Shown: positions 35,688 to 44,075 of the stretch, in pieces
How the letters are laid out: each line of letters opens with the position of its first letter
Position numbering within the stretch: the first letter of the stretch is position 1
Assembly (NCBI GenBank): GCA_030746535.1
Contig: JASLML010000004.1
Location: 1-57,710 of the forward strand
DNA length: 57,710 nucleotides
Reading direction: 5' to 3'
Origin: Fidelibacterota bacterium
Lineage (GTDB): Bacteria; Fidelibacterota; Marinisomatia; Marinisomatales; TCS55
The notes under the pieces: generated by a model
What the model was told of the DNA's origin: nothing
Seen by the model: the letters and a program-made list of their open reading frames with translations, nothing else
The model's database searches: none
Translations under genes and position numbers: made by a program

Positions 35688-35993
35688 TTAACTCGGAGGC
35701 GTTTGCCCGAAATGTTCATAATTCATCGCAATGAAATTATGCCATTCCTCAGGCACTTCGCTTTCTTCAAATATAGCTTCGACCGGGCATTCCGGTTCGC
35801 AAGCACCACAGTCAATACATTCTTCAGGATTGATATAAAGGGTGAGACCTTCAATGTCTTCACCTGCTTCTAATTTCTGCTTTACTACTTCGCCGGCGTC
35901 ATCCTGAGTATGATGGATACAGTCAACCGGGCATACTTCAACACAGGCAGTATCACAAACGCCAACACATGGCTCTGCAATGATGTACGTCAT
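35688..35993 (-). CDS. Ferredoxin, 7Fe/8Fe bacterial type
   Basis: 101 residues. N-terminal cluster region C-VGVC-DTACVEVCPVDCI (residues about 9-25) and a second cluster CIDCGACEPECP (about 60-71), with an acidic insert between (35 residues). The first motif has the C-x3-C-x3-4-C-x3-CP spacing of 3Fe-4S/4Fe-4S ferredoxins, as in Azotobacter FdI-like proteins. Small soluble electron carrier; partner unknown. AGGAG ribosome site, divergent from a second ferredoxin gene. Confidence 0.9.
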   Translation of the reverse strand: MTYIIAEPCVGVCDTACVEVCPVDCIHHTQDDAGEVVKQKLEAGEDIEGLTLYINPEECIDCGACEPECPVEAIFEESEVPEEWHNFIAMNYEHFGQTPPS

Positions 35994-36133
35994 TTATTGC
36001 TCCTGATTATTTATCTAAACCTGATGGGTGAAAACATAATGCCATTCCATCGCTTCTGAATTTACACGGATTCTAAAGTCATCAAAAGAATTTTGAATGC
36101 AATAATTAATAGTCTCGATGCTTTTCACAGTTC

Positions 36134-36163
36134 TTGCTCCAAATTCTCAGATAAATTTATATT
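36134..36163 (+). promoter_or_regulatory. Candidate leaderless-type promoter of the second ferredoxin
   Basis: TTGCTC at 36134-36139, an 18-base spacer, TATATT at 36158-36163, then five bases to the ATG at 36169. No Shine-Dalgarno sequence is present. If an ATG at 36118 were the real start this assignment would fail. Confidence 0.4.
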
Positions 36164-36168
36164 GGATC

Positions 36169-36504
36169 ATGGCAGACGCTTATAACTACGACCATTATAA
36201 AACAGTTCCTGATCCAACAGAAAAGATCAACAAGAAGAAAAAGAAACCACGATTGATGGCTGTGGTTGATGAAGACAACTGCACCGGGTGCCAGGTTTGT
36301 GTTCCTTTTTGTCCGGTGGATTGCATCGAAACTGTTCCCAACGAAAAATACAATATTCCCATTCCTCCCGTTCAGGTTCGCTTTGATGAATGCATTGGAT
36401 GCCAAATTTGCGCAAAGGTCTGCACCAAACTCACATGGGATGCAATTCATATGCTACCAACCGAGGAATTTGAAAGCCTTTATAATATTACCGTAGCTGA
36501 TTGA
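36169..36504 (+). CDS. Two-[4Fe-4S] ferredoxin-like protein with basic N-terminus
   Basis: 111 residues from ATG 36169; an ATG at 36118 would add 17 residues and cannot be excluded. It has a short acidic/aromatic lead (ADAYNYDHY), a lysine run (NKKKKKPR) and then two 4Fe-4S sites: CTGCQVCVPFCP and CIGCQICAKVC, the last followed by T rather than P. Small electron-transfer protein or subunit; partner unknown. It sits 12 bases before the FGGY kinase gene. Confidence 0.85.
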   Translation: MADAYNYDHYKTVPDPTEKINKKKKKPRLMAVVDEDNCTGCQVCVPFCPVDCIETVPNEKYNIPIPPVQVRFDECIGCQICAKVCTKLTWDAIHMLPTEEFESLYNITVAD

Positions 36505-36516
36505 CGCGTTAGAGAA

Positions 36517-37971
36517 TTGTCTCTCTATCTCGTTTTAGACCAAGGTACCTCCTCAACGAAATCCTTCCTGTTCACCGATGACGGTGAAGCTGTTCACTCT
36601 AATAGGGTGAAACATCCCATCAGCCGTCCAAAACTTCACCATGCTGAATCAGATCCTCTGGAAATTGCCGAAGCCTGCGCATCGCTGATCTCTGAGGCGA
36701 TTTCATATGCCAACTCAAAAAGTGACAAAATAAAATGCATGGGAATGGCGGTGCAAAGATCCACTTTCCTTTTCTGGGATAAAAAAAATCTAAAACCGCT
36801 GACTCCCGCAATCAGCTGGCAAGACAGCAGAGCAAAAGATATTGAGGAAGAATTGCAGTCCTCGAAATCAATAATAATTGAAAAAACCGGTCAACCGCTG
36901 AGCGGACATTTCGGTGGACCGAAGTTCCTGCATTTTTTAAGGAATGATCCGGACATTCGTTCTGTGATAAAAAATGAAACCGCATGGTTTGGGCCAATAA
37001 GCTCTTATTTAACCCACTCCCTAACCGGAACATGTGCAGTTGACGAATCGATTGCCTGCAGATCAATCATGATGAATCTTTCATCGCAGACCTGGGACGC
37101 AGAACTTTGTTCTTTATTTAGTTCATCACAATCTGCACTTCCGGACATTAGACCGACCGTGCATGATTTTGGTACTGTCTATATCAACGATGATTCCATT
37201 CCCTTGAAATGCGTAATTGGCGATCAGCAGGCAGCATTGATCGGACAAAGCGGGTGGCAATCCGAATCAATGGCGATTAATCTTGGAACATCAGGATCAC
37301 TGCAGATCAATGCTGGTACTGTGCCAATAATGACAGCTGGATTGTTGAGCAGCGTTTTGTATTCTATCCAAGATAAGCGCCAATTCATTCTGGAGGGGAC
37401 CGTGAATGCCTGCAATGCGCTTTTCTACGGATTGGAGGAAGAGCTGGGAATAGCTCACAAAGAAATGGTCTGGGAAGAGCGATGTGCAAATACCGTATCT
37501 GAAGGTATTTTTTTCCCGGGGTCTATGGGCATTGCAGCGCCATATTGGAATTCTGGAGAAGCCAATACACTGCATGCTTTTCCCAGAAAGCCTGGCCATA
37601 ATGAAATAATCAGAGCTGGAATGGAATCCATTGCTTTTTTAATCCATGATATTTTCTCCGTTGCGAACGAAGTAAAACCAATGAAACCAAAAATGGTGTC
37701 TACAAGTGGGGGAGGCGCCCGCGCGCCATTGCTACAGTTTTTAGCAGATCTTCTTCAAATTCCTGTGGGGCTTTCATCGATGAAGGATAAAACAGCTGTA
37801 GGTGTATTTAATCTGCTGAAAAAAGCTGATGATAAGGATTGGCTGCCTCAGCAATTCAAATGGGATACCATTTACAGGCCCCAAATGAGCAGCAAGGCCC
37901 GGTCGGCAAAACTGACACAATGGAACCAGGCGCTTCAGGCGGAAGGTATTAAACCGGTTTCAGTGATTTAG
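36517..37971 (+). CDS. FGGY-family carbohydrate kinase (glycerol-kinase-like)
   Basis: 484 residues with a TTG start (no closer ATG). ATP-binding DQGTSSTKS at 8-16, catalytic Asp D236 in IGDQQAAL, and LGTSGS and TSGGGARAPLLQFLADLL adenosine-binding motifs, all FGGY. It resembles GlpK, but the glycerol-binding pair R-E of QRET is R81-S82 here (AVQRSTFLFWD), so the substrate may not be glycerol. Its 3' end overlaps the TlpA-like gene on the other strand by 12 bases. Substrate unknown. Confidence 0.88.
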   Translation: MSLYLVLDQGTSSTKSFLFTDDGEAVHSNRVKHPISRPKLHHAESDPLEIAEACASLISEAISYANSKSDKIKCMGMAVQRSTFLFWDKKNLKPLTPAISWQDSRAKDIEEELQSSKSIIIEKTGQPLSGHFGGPKFLHFLRNDPDIRSVIKNETAWFGPISSYLTHSLTGTCAVDESIACRSIMMNLSSQTWDAELCSLFSSSQSALPDIRPTVHDFGTVYINDDSIPLKCVIGDQQAALIGQSGWQSESMAINLGTSGSLQINAGTVPIMTAGLLSSVLYSIQDKRQFILEGTVNACNALFYGLEEELGIAHKEMVWEERCANTVSEGIFFPGSMGIAAPYWNSGEANTLHAFPRKPGHNEIIRAGMESIAFLIHDIFSVANEVKPMKPKMVSTSGGGARAPLLQFLADLLQIPVGLSSMKDKTAVGVFNLLKKADDKDWLPQQFKWDTIYRPQMSSKARSAKLTQWNQALQAEGIKPVSVI

Positions 37972-38556
37972 CTTTTTCTCCAAGAATTCACGTATTTCAT
38001 CTCTTTCCATTTCTCCCGGAATCAATCCGACTCGCTTCGAGTTCACATTGTCTAATACGATATGAAATGGTGTTCCCCATTTTCGCGGATCTTTAATCGC
38101 ATTTCGTATTTTTGAATGCTGCGTTGTGTTTTTTCTGGCTTCATCCTTTAAAGACAATTCCCCAAATAAAACCGGCATTTGAAATTCATATTTCTTTAGA
38201 AACTCAGACGCTCCTTCCGGAGTGGAATATTCCATGATAATAATTAGTTCGAGCCCTGAATCTTTGAACTTTGTATAAATCTCATTCATAAACGGCGCCT
38301 CGTATCGGCAATTTTTACACCATTCCGCCATGAAAGAAATAATTGTTATCGGAGGCATTTTATCACCGAGCACATCACTTAAGCTCACAAGTGTATTATC
38401 ATTTTTCCTGAATTCAAGGGACGGAATATCTATGGAATCCAACGCGGTCCATTCCATTTTTCTGTATTCGTGCGCATCGCCGGCTTTTGCAGAAGAATGC
38501 AAAACCACCACAAGGGAAAGGGTTGTTAGTATCATAACTAATTGCATATCAGCCAT
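37960..38556 (-). CDS. TlpA-like exported thioredoxin-fold protein
   Basis: 198 residues: N-terminal signal/anchor (about 4-24, or start at M4) and a thioredoxin-like domain with the redox motif AEWCKNCRYEAP (C80 and C83 approx.) and a cis-Pro-type segment TPFHIVLD. It probably works on thiols in the periplasm, as TlpA/ResA proteins do. It overlaps by 8 bases the membrane gene upstream and ends the MarR-led run. Confidence 0.85.
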   Translation of the reverse strand: MADMQLVMILTTLSLVVVLHSSAKAGDAHEYRKMEWTALDSIDIPSLEFRKNDNTLVSLSDVLGDKMPPITIISFMAEWCKNCRYEAPFMNEIYTKFKDSGLELIIIMEYSTPEGASEFLKKYEFQMPVLFGELSLKDEARKNTTQHSKIRNAIKDPRKWGTPFHIVLDNVNSKRVGLIPGEMERDEIREFLEKKLNH

Positions 38557-38920
38557 GGAAGCATACCGCCATTATAACGGATAGTAATAGAATAATTTCC
38601 AATCCCAGATACCGAAAAAAAGCATTCTCAATTTCAGAGGTTTCTGACAGCAGCAAAAGACGCGAAGCTATTGCAAAACCTGATGCGGTCACAGACAGCA
38701 CAATTTTACTAATCATCCACCATTCGGTAAACAGATGCGGCCGTTCAATCAATAATAAGCATCCGGTAAGCGGCACAAAAAATGCCATCGGCATTTTAAT
38801 TTTATCGGTGATAATCCTTGCAGATTCTTTATTTGAGCGCATAAACAAAACACCAATCGCTGATAAAAACCAGCAAAGCAATCCTGCGCTGTGTATCAAT
38901 CTGAGGGCTGTGTCATACAT
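38549..38920 (-). CDS. Four-helix inner-membrane protein
   Basis: 123 residues with four transmembrane helices (about 5-25, 43-58, 68-90, 103-121). The pattern resembles DUF2269/CopD-like small membrane proteins (H10 in helix 1, TEWWMISKIVLS before helix 3), but I am not sure of the family. Overlaps the aminotransferase stop by one base and the TlpA-like gene by 8. Confidence 0.7.
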   Translation of the reverse strand: MYDTALRLIHSAGLLCWFLSAIGVLFMRSNKESARIITDKIKMPMAFFVPLTGCLLLIERPHLFTEWWMISKIVLSVTASGFAIASRLLLLSETSEIENAFFRYLGLEIILLLSVIMAVCFHG

Positions 38921-40053
38921 TAGGGTATTAATTTTTTCAGTGCAGACACTAGTTTGTCGGCATCTGAGTCATCGTTGTATGCATTGAACGAAAATCTGAG
39001 GAAATTTTGATCCTGCCATTCAAAGACTGGAATAACAATATGGAATTGAAACAGCAAATCCTCTTCTATCTGATCAACATCTTTGTGCGGTATCAATACG
39101 CTGGCCATTTGGCCAAGCCATTCATCTGTTTTGGGACAAATCTCAGGTGTACCAAGTACGTTTAGCACTCTGTCGCGCGTTGTACGGGTTAATTCTATGC
39201 ATCTTTTCTTAATTGATTCCCATTTATTCTCGGTCTGAAATTTGATCGCCTCTGATACTGCTAAATATGCGCTAGGGTCTGTTGTTCCCTGATACTGATT
39301 ATTATAAAGGAATGTCGAACGTGAAGGATCCACATCATTTCCCCAGCTGACAACAAGTGGTTTAATTTTTTCCTGAATCTCTTTTTTTACGTACAAAAAT
39401 GTTGATCCTTTGGGTGCGCTAAGCCATTTATGACAGGCCCCGGTATATATATCGGGATCCATCTCTTTAATGTTCAAGGGTATGTGCCCAGGAACGTGCG
39501 CACCATCGATAATGCTAAGTATGCCATTGGTGCGGGCTCTCTTACAAATCTCATCAACGGGGAAAATCAATCCCGTTGCGCTTGTAATATGGCTTAAAAA
39601 AATGAACCTGGTGCGATCTGTAATCCCTTCGCAGAAATAATCTGCGAATTCTTGGTGCGAAAACACCGGCAACGGCATATCCCTCTGGACAAAGCGATAC
39701 CCTTTTTCTTTATGAAACCAATTCCATGCCCTTACCAGTGCGCCATATTCATGATTCGATGAAAGCACCTCGCAATCTCTTTCAAAGTCAAGGCTGCGGA
39801 TAACCGTGTTTATTGCAGTTGTGGGATTTTGAACAAAAAATAAATCATTGGCGTCACATCCAATAAAATTGCCAAGATCTGTCCGCGCTTTTTCCAGATG
39901 GGTATATATGTCTTGCGACAAGAATTGAACTGGCTGCTGCTCTAATTTTCTTTGCCATTTTTGATAAGCAGCAAAAACAGGCCTTGGGCATGCTCCGAAA
40001 GAGCCGTGGTTTAAAAAAACCACATCAGGATCTAATAGATATTGGTCCTTCAA
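38920..40053 (-). CDS. Class V aminotransferase, isopenicillin N epimerase-like
   Basis: 377 residues, PLP fold type I. LNHGSFGACPRPVF start, FVQNPTTAINTVIRSL, DGAHVPGHIPL (the PLP-pairing Asp) and GACHKWLSAPKGSTFL with the Schiff-base Lys are visible. Relatives include isopenicillin-N epimerases and cysteine desulfurase-like enzymes; the substrate cannot be told. Not evidence for beta-lactam synthesis. Three bases after the C1 peptidase gene. Confidence 0.88.
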   Translation of the reverse strand: MKDQYLLDPDVVFLNHGSFGACPRPVFAAYQKWQRKLEQQPVQFLSQDIYTHLEKARTDLGNFIGCDANDLFFVQNPTTAINTVIRSLDFERDCEVLSSNHEYGALVRAWNWFHKEKGYRFVQRDMPLPVFSHQEFADYFCEGITDRTRFIFLSHITSATGLIFPVDEICKRARTNGILSIIDGAHVPGHIPLNIKEMDPDIYTGACHKWLSAPKGSTFLYVKKEIQEKIKPLVVSWGNDVDPSRSTFLYNNQYQGTTDPSAYLAVSEAIKFQTENKWESIKKRCIELTRTTRDRVLNVLGTPEICPKTDEWLGQMASVLIPHKDVDQIEEDLLFQFHIVIPVFEWQDQNFLRFSFNAYNDDSDADKLVSALKKLIP

Positions 40054-40056
40054 GTT

Positions 40057-41397
40057 TTAACGCGCAAGGGCACCCATCGGATCCCATGGCGGCAGGCGGA
40101 CGGGGTCTTTTTGATAAAGCCCTAACAAGTCTTTTGATAAATAATCTTTATGTACAACAACTTCATAATTGTATTCATCGAACCATGAGTCTGTCATGAT
40201 ATCGTAACCCTTATCACCTCGTTTATCGCCCCAGGAATTTTCCACGCGCCATTTTTTGACCTTGCCATTCCTGTCAAGATCCACTCCGGTAAAGACCATG
40301 GCATGCGTCATCGCGCTGTCTCCGTACTCCAGCCTGTCCGCTTTTGTCATCGGAAATTCCATTCCGTAAAAAAGGTTAAAATCAAACAGATTCATATCCA
40401 TAACGCCCAGATCGCGATGAAAATGTTTTCCTACATCGCAACCAAACCAAACAGGATGATCGTGTTTTATCGAATTAACAGCCGCTTCTTTTAGATCTTT
40501 CGAGGGAAGATTTAAATACCGGATGATATCGCCTTCCACAACATTGCCAAGATAGTCAACGGTATAAACTTCATTGTACGATTTGTCTGACATTGGGCAA
40601 TCGATCAGACAAATATACTCAGAAAGGTCAAGACCAACATGCTCGCTGAAAAATGATTTTGGGGTCAAGTTTTCAAAACGGTGAAATTTTTTATCTTTAT
40701 CTCTTACCTGCCAGCTAAATTTTTCCGGCGGCGTGCCAAGGCTGATTGTCAGAATTTGATATATATCTCCCAGCATATCCTTTTTCATCATCCTAAGGTC
40801 CTTCAATGAATTTCCTTTGGCATGGGATTCCCTCAAAGTTTTTGCAAACTCTCTTAATTTTCTAGCGATCATACGGTTCATCCGCATCGATTTGCTGCTC
40901 TGGAAACTTTCCGGCATTTCTGTTTGTGGTACAACACCGTATTTTTGAATCAAATTAACGAACATGTGCCACTGGCCGCCATCCTGAATCGGATCTGCCA
41001 GCAGATGCATCACCAAGCGACTATCCCAAGGTTTATCCGCGCATCGAATGATGCTTTCAAGAAAATAGTTCGATTTTTCAAGCTTATCGCAAAACATAAA
41101 ATAATTCTGGCTGAATTCGAATTGTTTAAGGTTGTATTTCCTGCCTAAATATATTCTGAAAAGATTAAGCCCGGCGAAGCCCCAGCAGCGGCCGCTCGAT
41201 TTTTGGTTGGTTATCGGCATTTGTCCTGATACCATATCTGAAAATGTGTGATCAATCTGACGAAACGCTTCCCAATCCATGGCAAGATTTATTATTTCTC
41301 CCCGCACAGCGGCATTTCTGGCCAGCTTGACCGCAGATTTATCCAAAGCGGCTCTTTTGTATTGTTTGATGTCTTTGATTAACACTTTTTGTGACAT
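40057..41397 (-). CDS. pepC: C1B aminopeptidase (bleomycin hydrolase/PepC family)
   Basis: 446 residues from ATG 41397 (AAGGA site before it); a longer reading to 41700 is antisense-frame overlap with the DoxX-like gene. Cytoplasmic cysteine aminopeptidase. Catalytic C71 is in SSGRCWGFAGLN, the His in GDSAMTHAMVF and the Asn in VENSWGD. The C-terminus (PPWDPMGALAR) carries the self-compartmentalising tail typical of the family. Co-transcribed between the DoxX-like and aminotransferase genes. Confidence 0.94.
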   Translation of the reverse strand: MSQKVLIKDIKQYKRAALDKSAVKLARNAAVRGEIINLAMDWEAFRQIDHTFSDMVSGQMPITNQKSSGRCWGFAGLNLFRIYLGRKYNLKQFEFSQNYFMFCDKLEKSNYFLESIIRCADKPWDSRLVMHLLADPIQDGGQWHMFVNLIQKYGVVPQTEMPESFQSSKSMRMNRMIARKLREFAKTLRESHAKGNSLKDLRMMKKDMLGDIYQILTISLGTPPEKFSWQVRDKDKKFHRFENLTPKSFFSEHVGLDLSEYICLIDCPMSDKSYNEVYTVDYLGNVVEGDIIRYLNLPSKDLKEAAVNSIKHDHPVWFGCDVGKHFHRDLGVMDMNLFDFNLFYGMEFPMTKADRLEYGDSAMTHAMVFTGVDLDRNGKVKKWRVENSWGDKRGDKGYDIMTDSWFDEYNYEVVVHKDYLSKDLLGLYQKDPVRLPPWDPMGALAR

Positions 41398-41411
41398 TTT
41401 GTATTCCTTGA

Positions 41412-41828
41412 TTAAATGGTGAAAGAAAGTATTCCGAGCATTGTTAATATAAAATACCCTACCAGCACCGCGGCGCCCTCGTAATCTTTTGCAACTCTTT
41501 GGCCAAAGAAGAGTGCCAAAAAGTTGAAGCCGGCAATCAGCAGGCCGGTGATTAAATAATTTCCAGTATGCCCAATCATTAGCAGCACAGCTCCAACTGC
41601 GCATAATCCACCGCCCGCAAGTTCCAGAACGGTGATAATACTCAGCATCAATGGCACCATTCCGTTTAAAATTGATGAGCTGAAATGGCCTTCCAGCCAA
41701 TCCAGGTTCCCTTTCCTGTCTGCAAGTTTATCGATCCCGGACTGTACAAGCGCTGTGGACAGAAAAATTCCGATCATTGATTGAGCGGCAGTCAGTAAAG
41801 AAATTTCAAAAGGAATAAATGGAATCAT
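41412..41828 (-). CDS. DoxX-like four-helix membrane protein
   Basis: 138 residues with four transmembrane helices (about 10-30, 50-72, 76-95, 112-135). The helix pattern with G-I-D-K-L near the end of helix 1 fits DoxX/DUF-type small membrane proteins. It overlaps plsC by 4 bases and precedes pepC by 14. No function can be assigned. Confidence 0.75.
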   Translation of the reverse strand: MIPFIPFEISLLTAAQSMIGIFLSTALVQSGIDKLADRKGNLDWLEGHFSSSILNGMVPLMLSIITVLELAGGGLCAVGAVLLMIGHTGNYLITGLLIAGFNFLALFFGQRVAKDYEGAAVLVGYFILTMLGILSFTI

Positions 41829-42547
41829 AACTTGTGTTCTTTATTAATCAGCAGCTGTTTGATTTTATTTTGAACCATCTCGCTCAATTCTTCGATTGAC
41901 ATATTTTTGTATTCATCAAAATAGATTGGTTTCCCGAAATGAACCGTTAACAGACCAGGGTGAAGTCGCCAATCGAATTTTCTCTTTGCGTCGAATGCAC
42001 CCAATATTCCGGTTGGTATTATGGTAACGCCTGTATTTTTTGCTACATGAAAAGGGCCTTTCTTAAACGGGTTCATTTTGCCGCTTAATGTTCGTGTACC
42101 TTCAGGTGAAATAATGAATGAAACACCTTTTTTGATAGCTTCTTCAGCAAGGTTCAAACTCTGAATTGCATTCGAGAGGTTTGACCTCTGAAGCGGAATG
42201 GCGCCGTACCGTTTTACCAAATATCCCCAAATGGGCCAAGAAAATTGAGACGCTTTTCCTACAGCTGAAATATAATGATTGACCGCGCCCGCAAGCATGA
42301 AATGATCAAACATGGATTCATGATTGAATAAGTATAAATACGGCTGTCCGGTCTTCGGAGGGGCTTTTCCCTTAATGGTCAGCCATTGACCTCCGCACAG
42401 CAGCATCAGCCGTGAACCCATCTTTACTATTGGATGAAGTTTGGGTCCCGGAATGAAGAGTAGCAGAATCAAATAGACCGAAATGAATATCAGAAATGAG
42501 AGGCCTGCCAAGGGCCAAAGAATAAGTGAATAAATTGTTTTCATCAT
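41825..42547 (-). CDS. plsC: 1-acyl-sn-glycerol-3-phosphate acyltransferase
   Basis: 240 residues with an N-terminal transmembrane region (about 8-32). The HX4D catalytic motif is NHESMFDHF (near 76-82) and the phosphate-binding motif SPEGTRT (near 148-154). Makes phosphatidic acid from lysophosphatidate at the inner membrane. It starts with a 4-base overlap with mutY. Confidence 0.93.
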   Translation of the reverse strand: MMKTIYSLILWPLAGLSFLIFISVYLILLLFIPGPKLHPIVKMGSRLMLLCGGQWLTIKGKAPPKTGQPYLYLFNHESMFDHFMLAGAVNHYISAVGKASQFSWPIWGYLVKRYGAIPLQRSNLSNAIQSLNLAEEAIKKGVSFIISPEGTRTLSGKMNPFKKGPFHVAKNTGVTIIPTGILGAFDAKRKFDWRLHPGLLTVHFGKPIYFDEYKNMSIEELSEMVQNKIKQLLINKEHKL

Positions 42548-43596
42548 GTCAGAGCTTGGTCAAATATTTTCAATGTTGCCTTCGGAAAAGGATATAAATC
42601 TACATCACCCGGGATAATCCAGTTTGAAGATTTCGTAGCCGGCATTGTGGATCCGTTTTTTAAACTGCAGTGAAATGCTGTGAGTTTTATTTTAAAATGG
42701 GAATATTGGTGTTTAACAAATCCTGCTCGATCTCCGACTTTTACTTTCACTCCGCATTCTTCATTTATTTCTCTTTGCAAAGTTTTTTCCAACTTTTCAT
42801 TTACTTTCCTTTTTCCACCGGGAAGTTCCCAAAGCCCTCCTAAATGATTTTGCTTTTCCCTCTTTTGAATAAAAAATTTATCCTTATCCCAAATAATTCC
42901 GACGCTTACATCGTAAGTTGGAATTCCCTTCTTTTTGACTGGTTTCGGATAAGCCTCCGGTTCGCCGAATTGGAATGCCTTGCACGATTGATTAATGGGA
43001 CAATTGTTGCATTTTGGTTTTTTTATGCTGCAGGCTTGGCTTCCGATTTCCATCATTGCCTGATTAAAATCACCGGGATTCTTAGACTGCTTAATCCAAT
43101 GATTCAACTGTGTTCTGATCCTATTTTTATTATTTACAGTGATATTTTTAATTCCAAGATACCTGCACATCACTCTCCATACGTTCGCATCCAAAACAGA
43201 ATATGGTAAGCCAAATACAATTGACATTACTGCCGAAGCTGTATAATCACCGACACCCGGCAGTGACTTAAAAGTGTCATAGTTATCGGGTATTCTTCCG
43301 TTGTAGCTATCTGTTACAATTATTGATGCTTTATGAAAATTCCTGCACCGCCTATAATACCCTAATCCTTCCCAGGCTTTGAGAAGAGAATTCTCTTCAG
43401 CAGAAGCTACATCTAGAATGGTTGGATAATTTGAAACCCACTTTTTGTAATATGGAATTACCGTTTTCACCTGTGTTTGCTGGAGCATTGTTTCTGATAG
43501 CCAAATTTTGTAAGGATCTTTTGTATCCCTCCACGGCATTTGCCGTTTATTTTTTGTAAACCACCTAGATATTTCGTTTATATTTGTATTATACAT
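42544..43596 (-). CDS. mutY: A/G-specific adenine glycosylase MutY
   Basis: 350 residues. Removes adenine mispaired with 8-oxoguanine. Catalytic Glu in SETMLQQTQV (near 34), helix-hairpin-helix with catalytic Asp LPGVGDYTASAV, and the 4Fe-4S motif C-x6-C-x2-C-x5-C (SIKKPKCNNCPINQSC). C-terminal NUDIX-like domain (about 225-350, GGLWELPGGKRK) that reads 8-oxoG. Two bases after marR. Confidence 0.96.
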   Translation of the reverse strand: MYNTNINEISRWFTKNKRQMPWRDTKDPYKIWLSETMLQQTQVKTVIPYYKKWVSNYPTILDVASAEENSLLKAWEGLGYYRRCRNFHKASIIVTDSYNGRIPDNYDTFKSLPGVGDYTASAVMSIVFGLPYSVLDANVWRVMCRYLGIKNITVNNKNRIRTQLNHWIKQSKNPGDFNQAMMEIGSQACSIKKPKCNNCPINQSCKAFQFGEPEAYPKPVKKKGIPTYDVSVGIIWDKDKFFIQKREKQNHLGGLWELPGGKRKVNEKLEKTLQREINEECGVKVKVGDRAGFVKHQYSHFKIKLTAFHCSLKNGSTMPATKSSNWIIPGDVDLYPFPKATLKIFDQALT

Positions 43597-43598
43597 AT

Positions 43599-44024
43599 TT
43601 ATTTATTTTTTAAGAGCAATTTAGATACCTGCCAATGAAATGATGATAACACTTCCTTATTTTCATCTCTGAATTCCAATGGAATGGCGGAATTTAACTC
43701 TTCGCCTAATTCATCGATTCTATCTTCAATCTCATTCTGCAACAATTCTCCTTTTGCGGTAAGAAGAATTAAAGTCATTCTTTTATCTGCAGTCCCTTTT
43801 TCCCTTATTGCCCAGCCGTTTTGAATAATTTTATCTATTAATCGTGTAGCGGTTGAATTATCCACTCCCAGTTTCTTTGAAAGGGCTGTCATGTCAATCC
43901 CATCATCAGGGATTATGGAAATAAGCAGTACCTGTGGGAGAGTTAGAGATCCGGCGCTGACCCTCCTTCTGAAAAGAGACTGAAGATCCAAAAGGAAAAC
44001 CTTAAGAAGTTCACCGAATTCCAT
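43599..44024 (-). CDS. MarR family transcriptional regulator
   Basis: 141 residues: winged helix-turn-helix with helices and wing around GSLTLPQVLLI, DMTALSKKLGVDNSTATRLIDK and KGTADKRMTLILLTAKG (the last is the MarR wing). It heads the run to mutY, plsC and others, so it may regulate that unit. An inverted repeat overlaps its own candidate promoter. Confidence 0.92.
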   Translation of the reverse strand: MEFGELLKVFLLDLQSLFRRRVSAGSLTLPQVLLISIIPDDGIDMTALSKKLGVDNSTATRLIDKIIQNGWAIREKGTADKRMTLILLTAKGELLQNEIEDRIDELGEELNSAIPLEFRDENKEVLSSFHWQVSKLLLKNK

Positions 44025-44030
44025 AGTTGT

Positions 44031-44064
44031 ATATTACAAATAAATAATATTTAATCAAATTATT
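44031..44064 (-). promoter_or_regulatory. Candidate marR promoter and overlapping operator
   Basis: Minus strand: TTGATT at 44058-44053, 16-base spacer, TAATAT at 44036-44031, six bases to the ATG; no ribosome site. An imperfect inverted repeat at 44043-44064 (arms AATAAT and ATTATT, with TTT/AAA extending inward and one bulge) covers the -35, a fitting place for autorepression. The region is very AT-rich, so chance palindromes are likely. Confidence 0.4.
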
Positions 44065-44075
44065 CGATTATGTTA

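Noticed and set aside
38920-40053. Beta-lactam biosynthesis suggested by the isopenicillin N epimerase-like gene
   Set aside because: That name covers a broad class V family; no ACV synthetase or IPNS-like genes are nearby.
41398-41700. 101-residue N-terminal extension of the C1 aminopeptidase
   Set aside because: It overlaps the DoxX-like gene in another frame; ATG 41397 has a good AAGGA site and gives the family's normal start.
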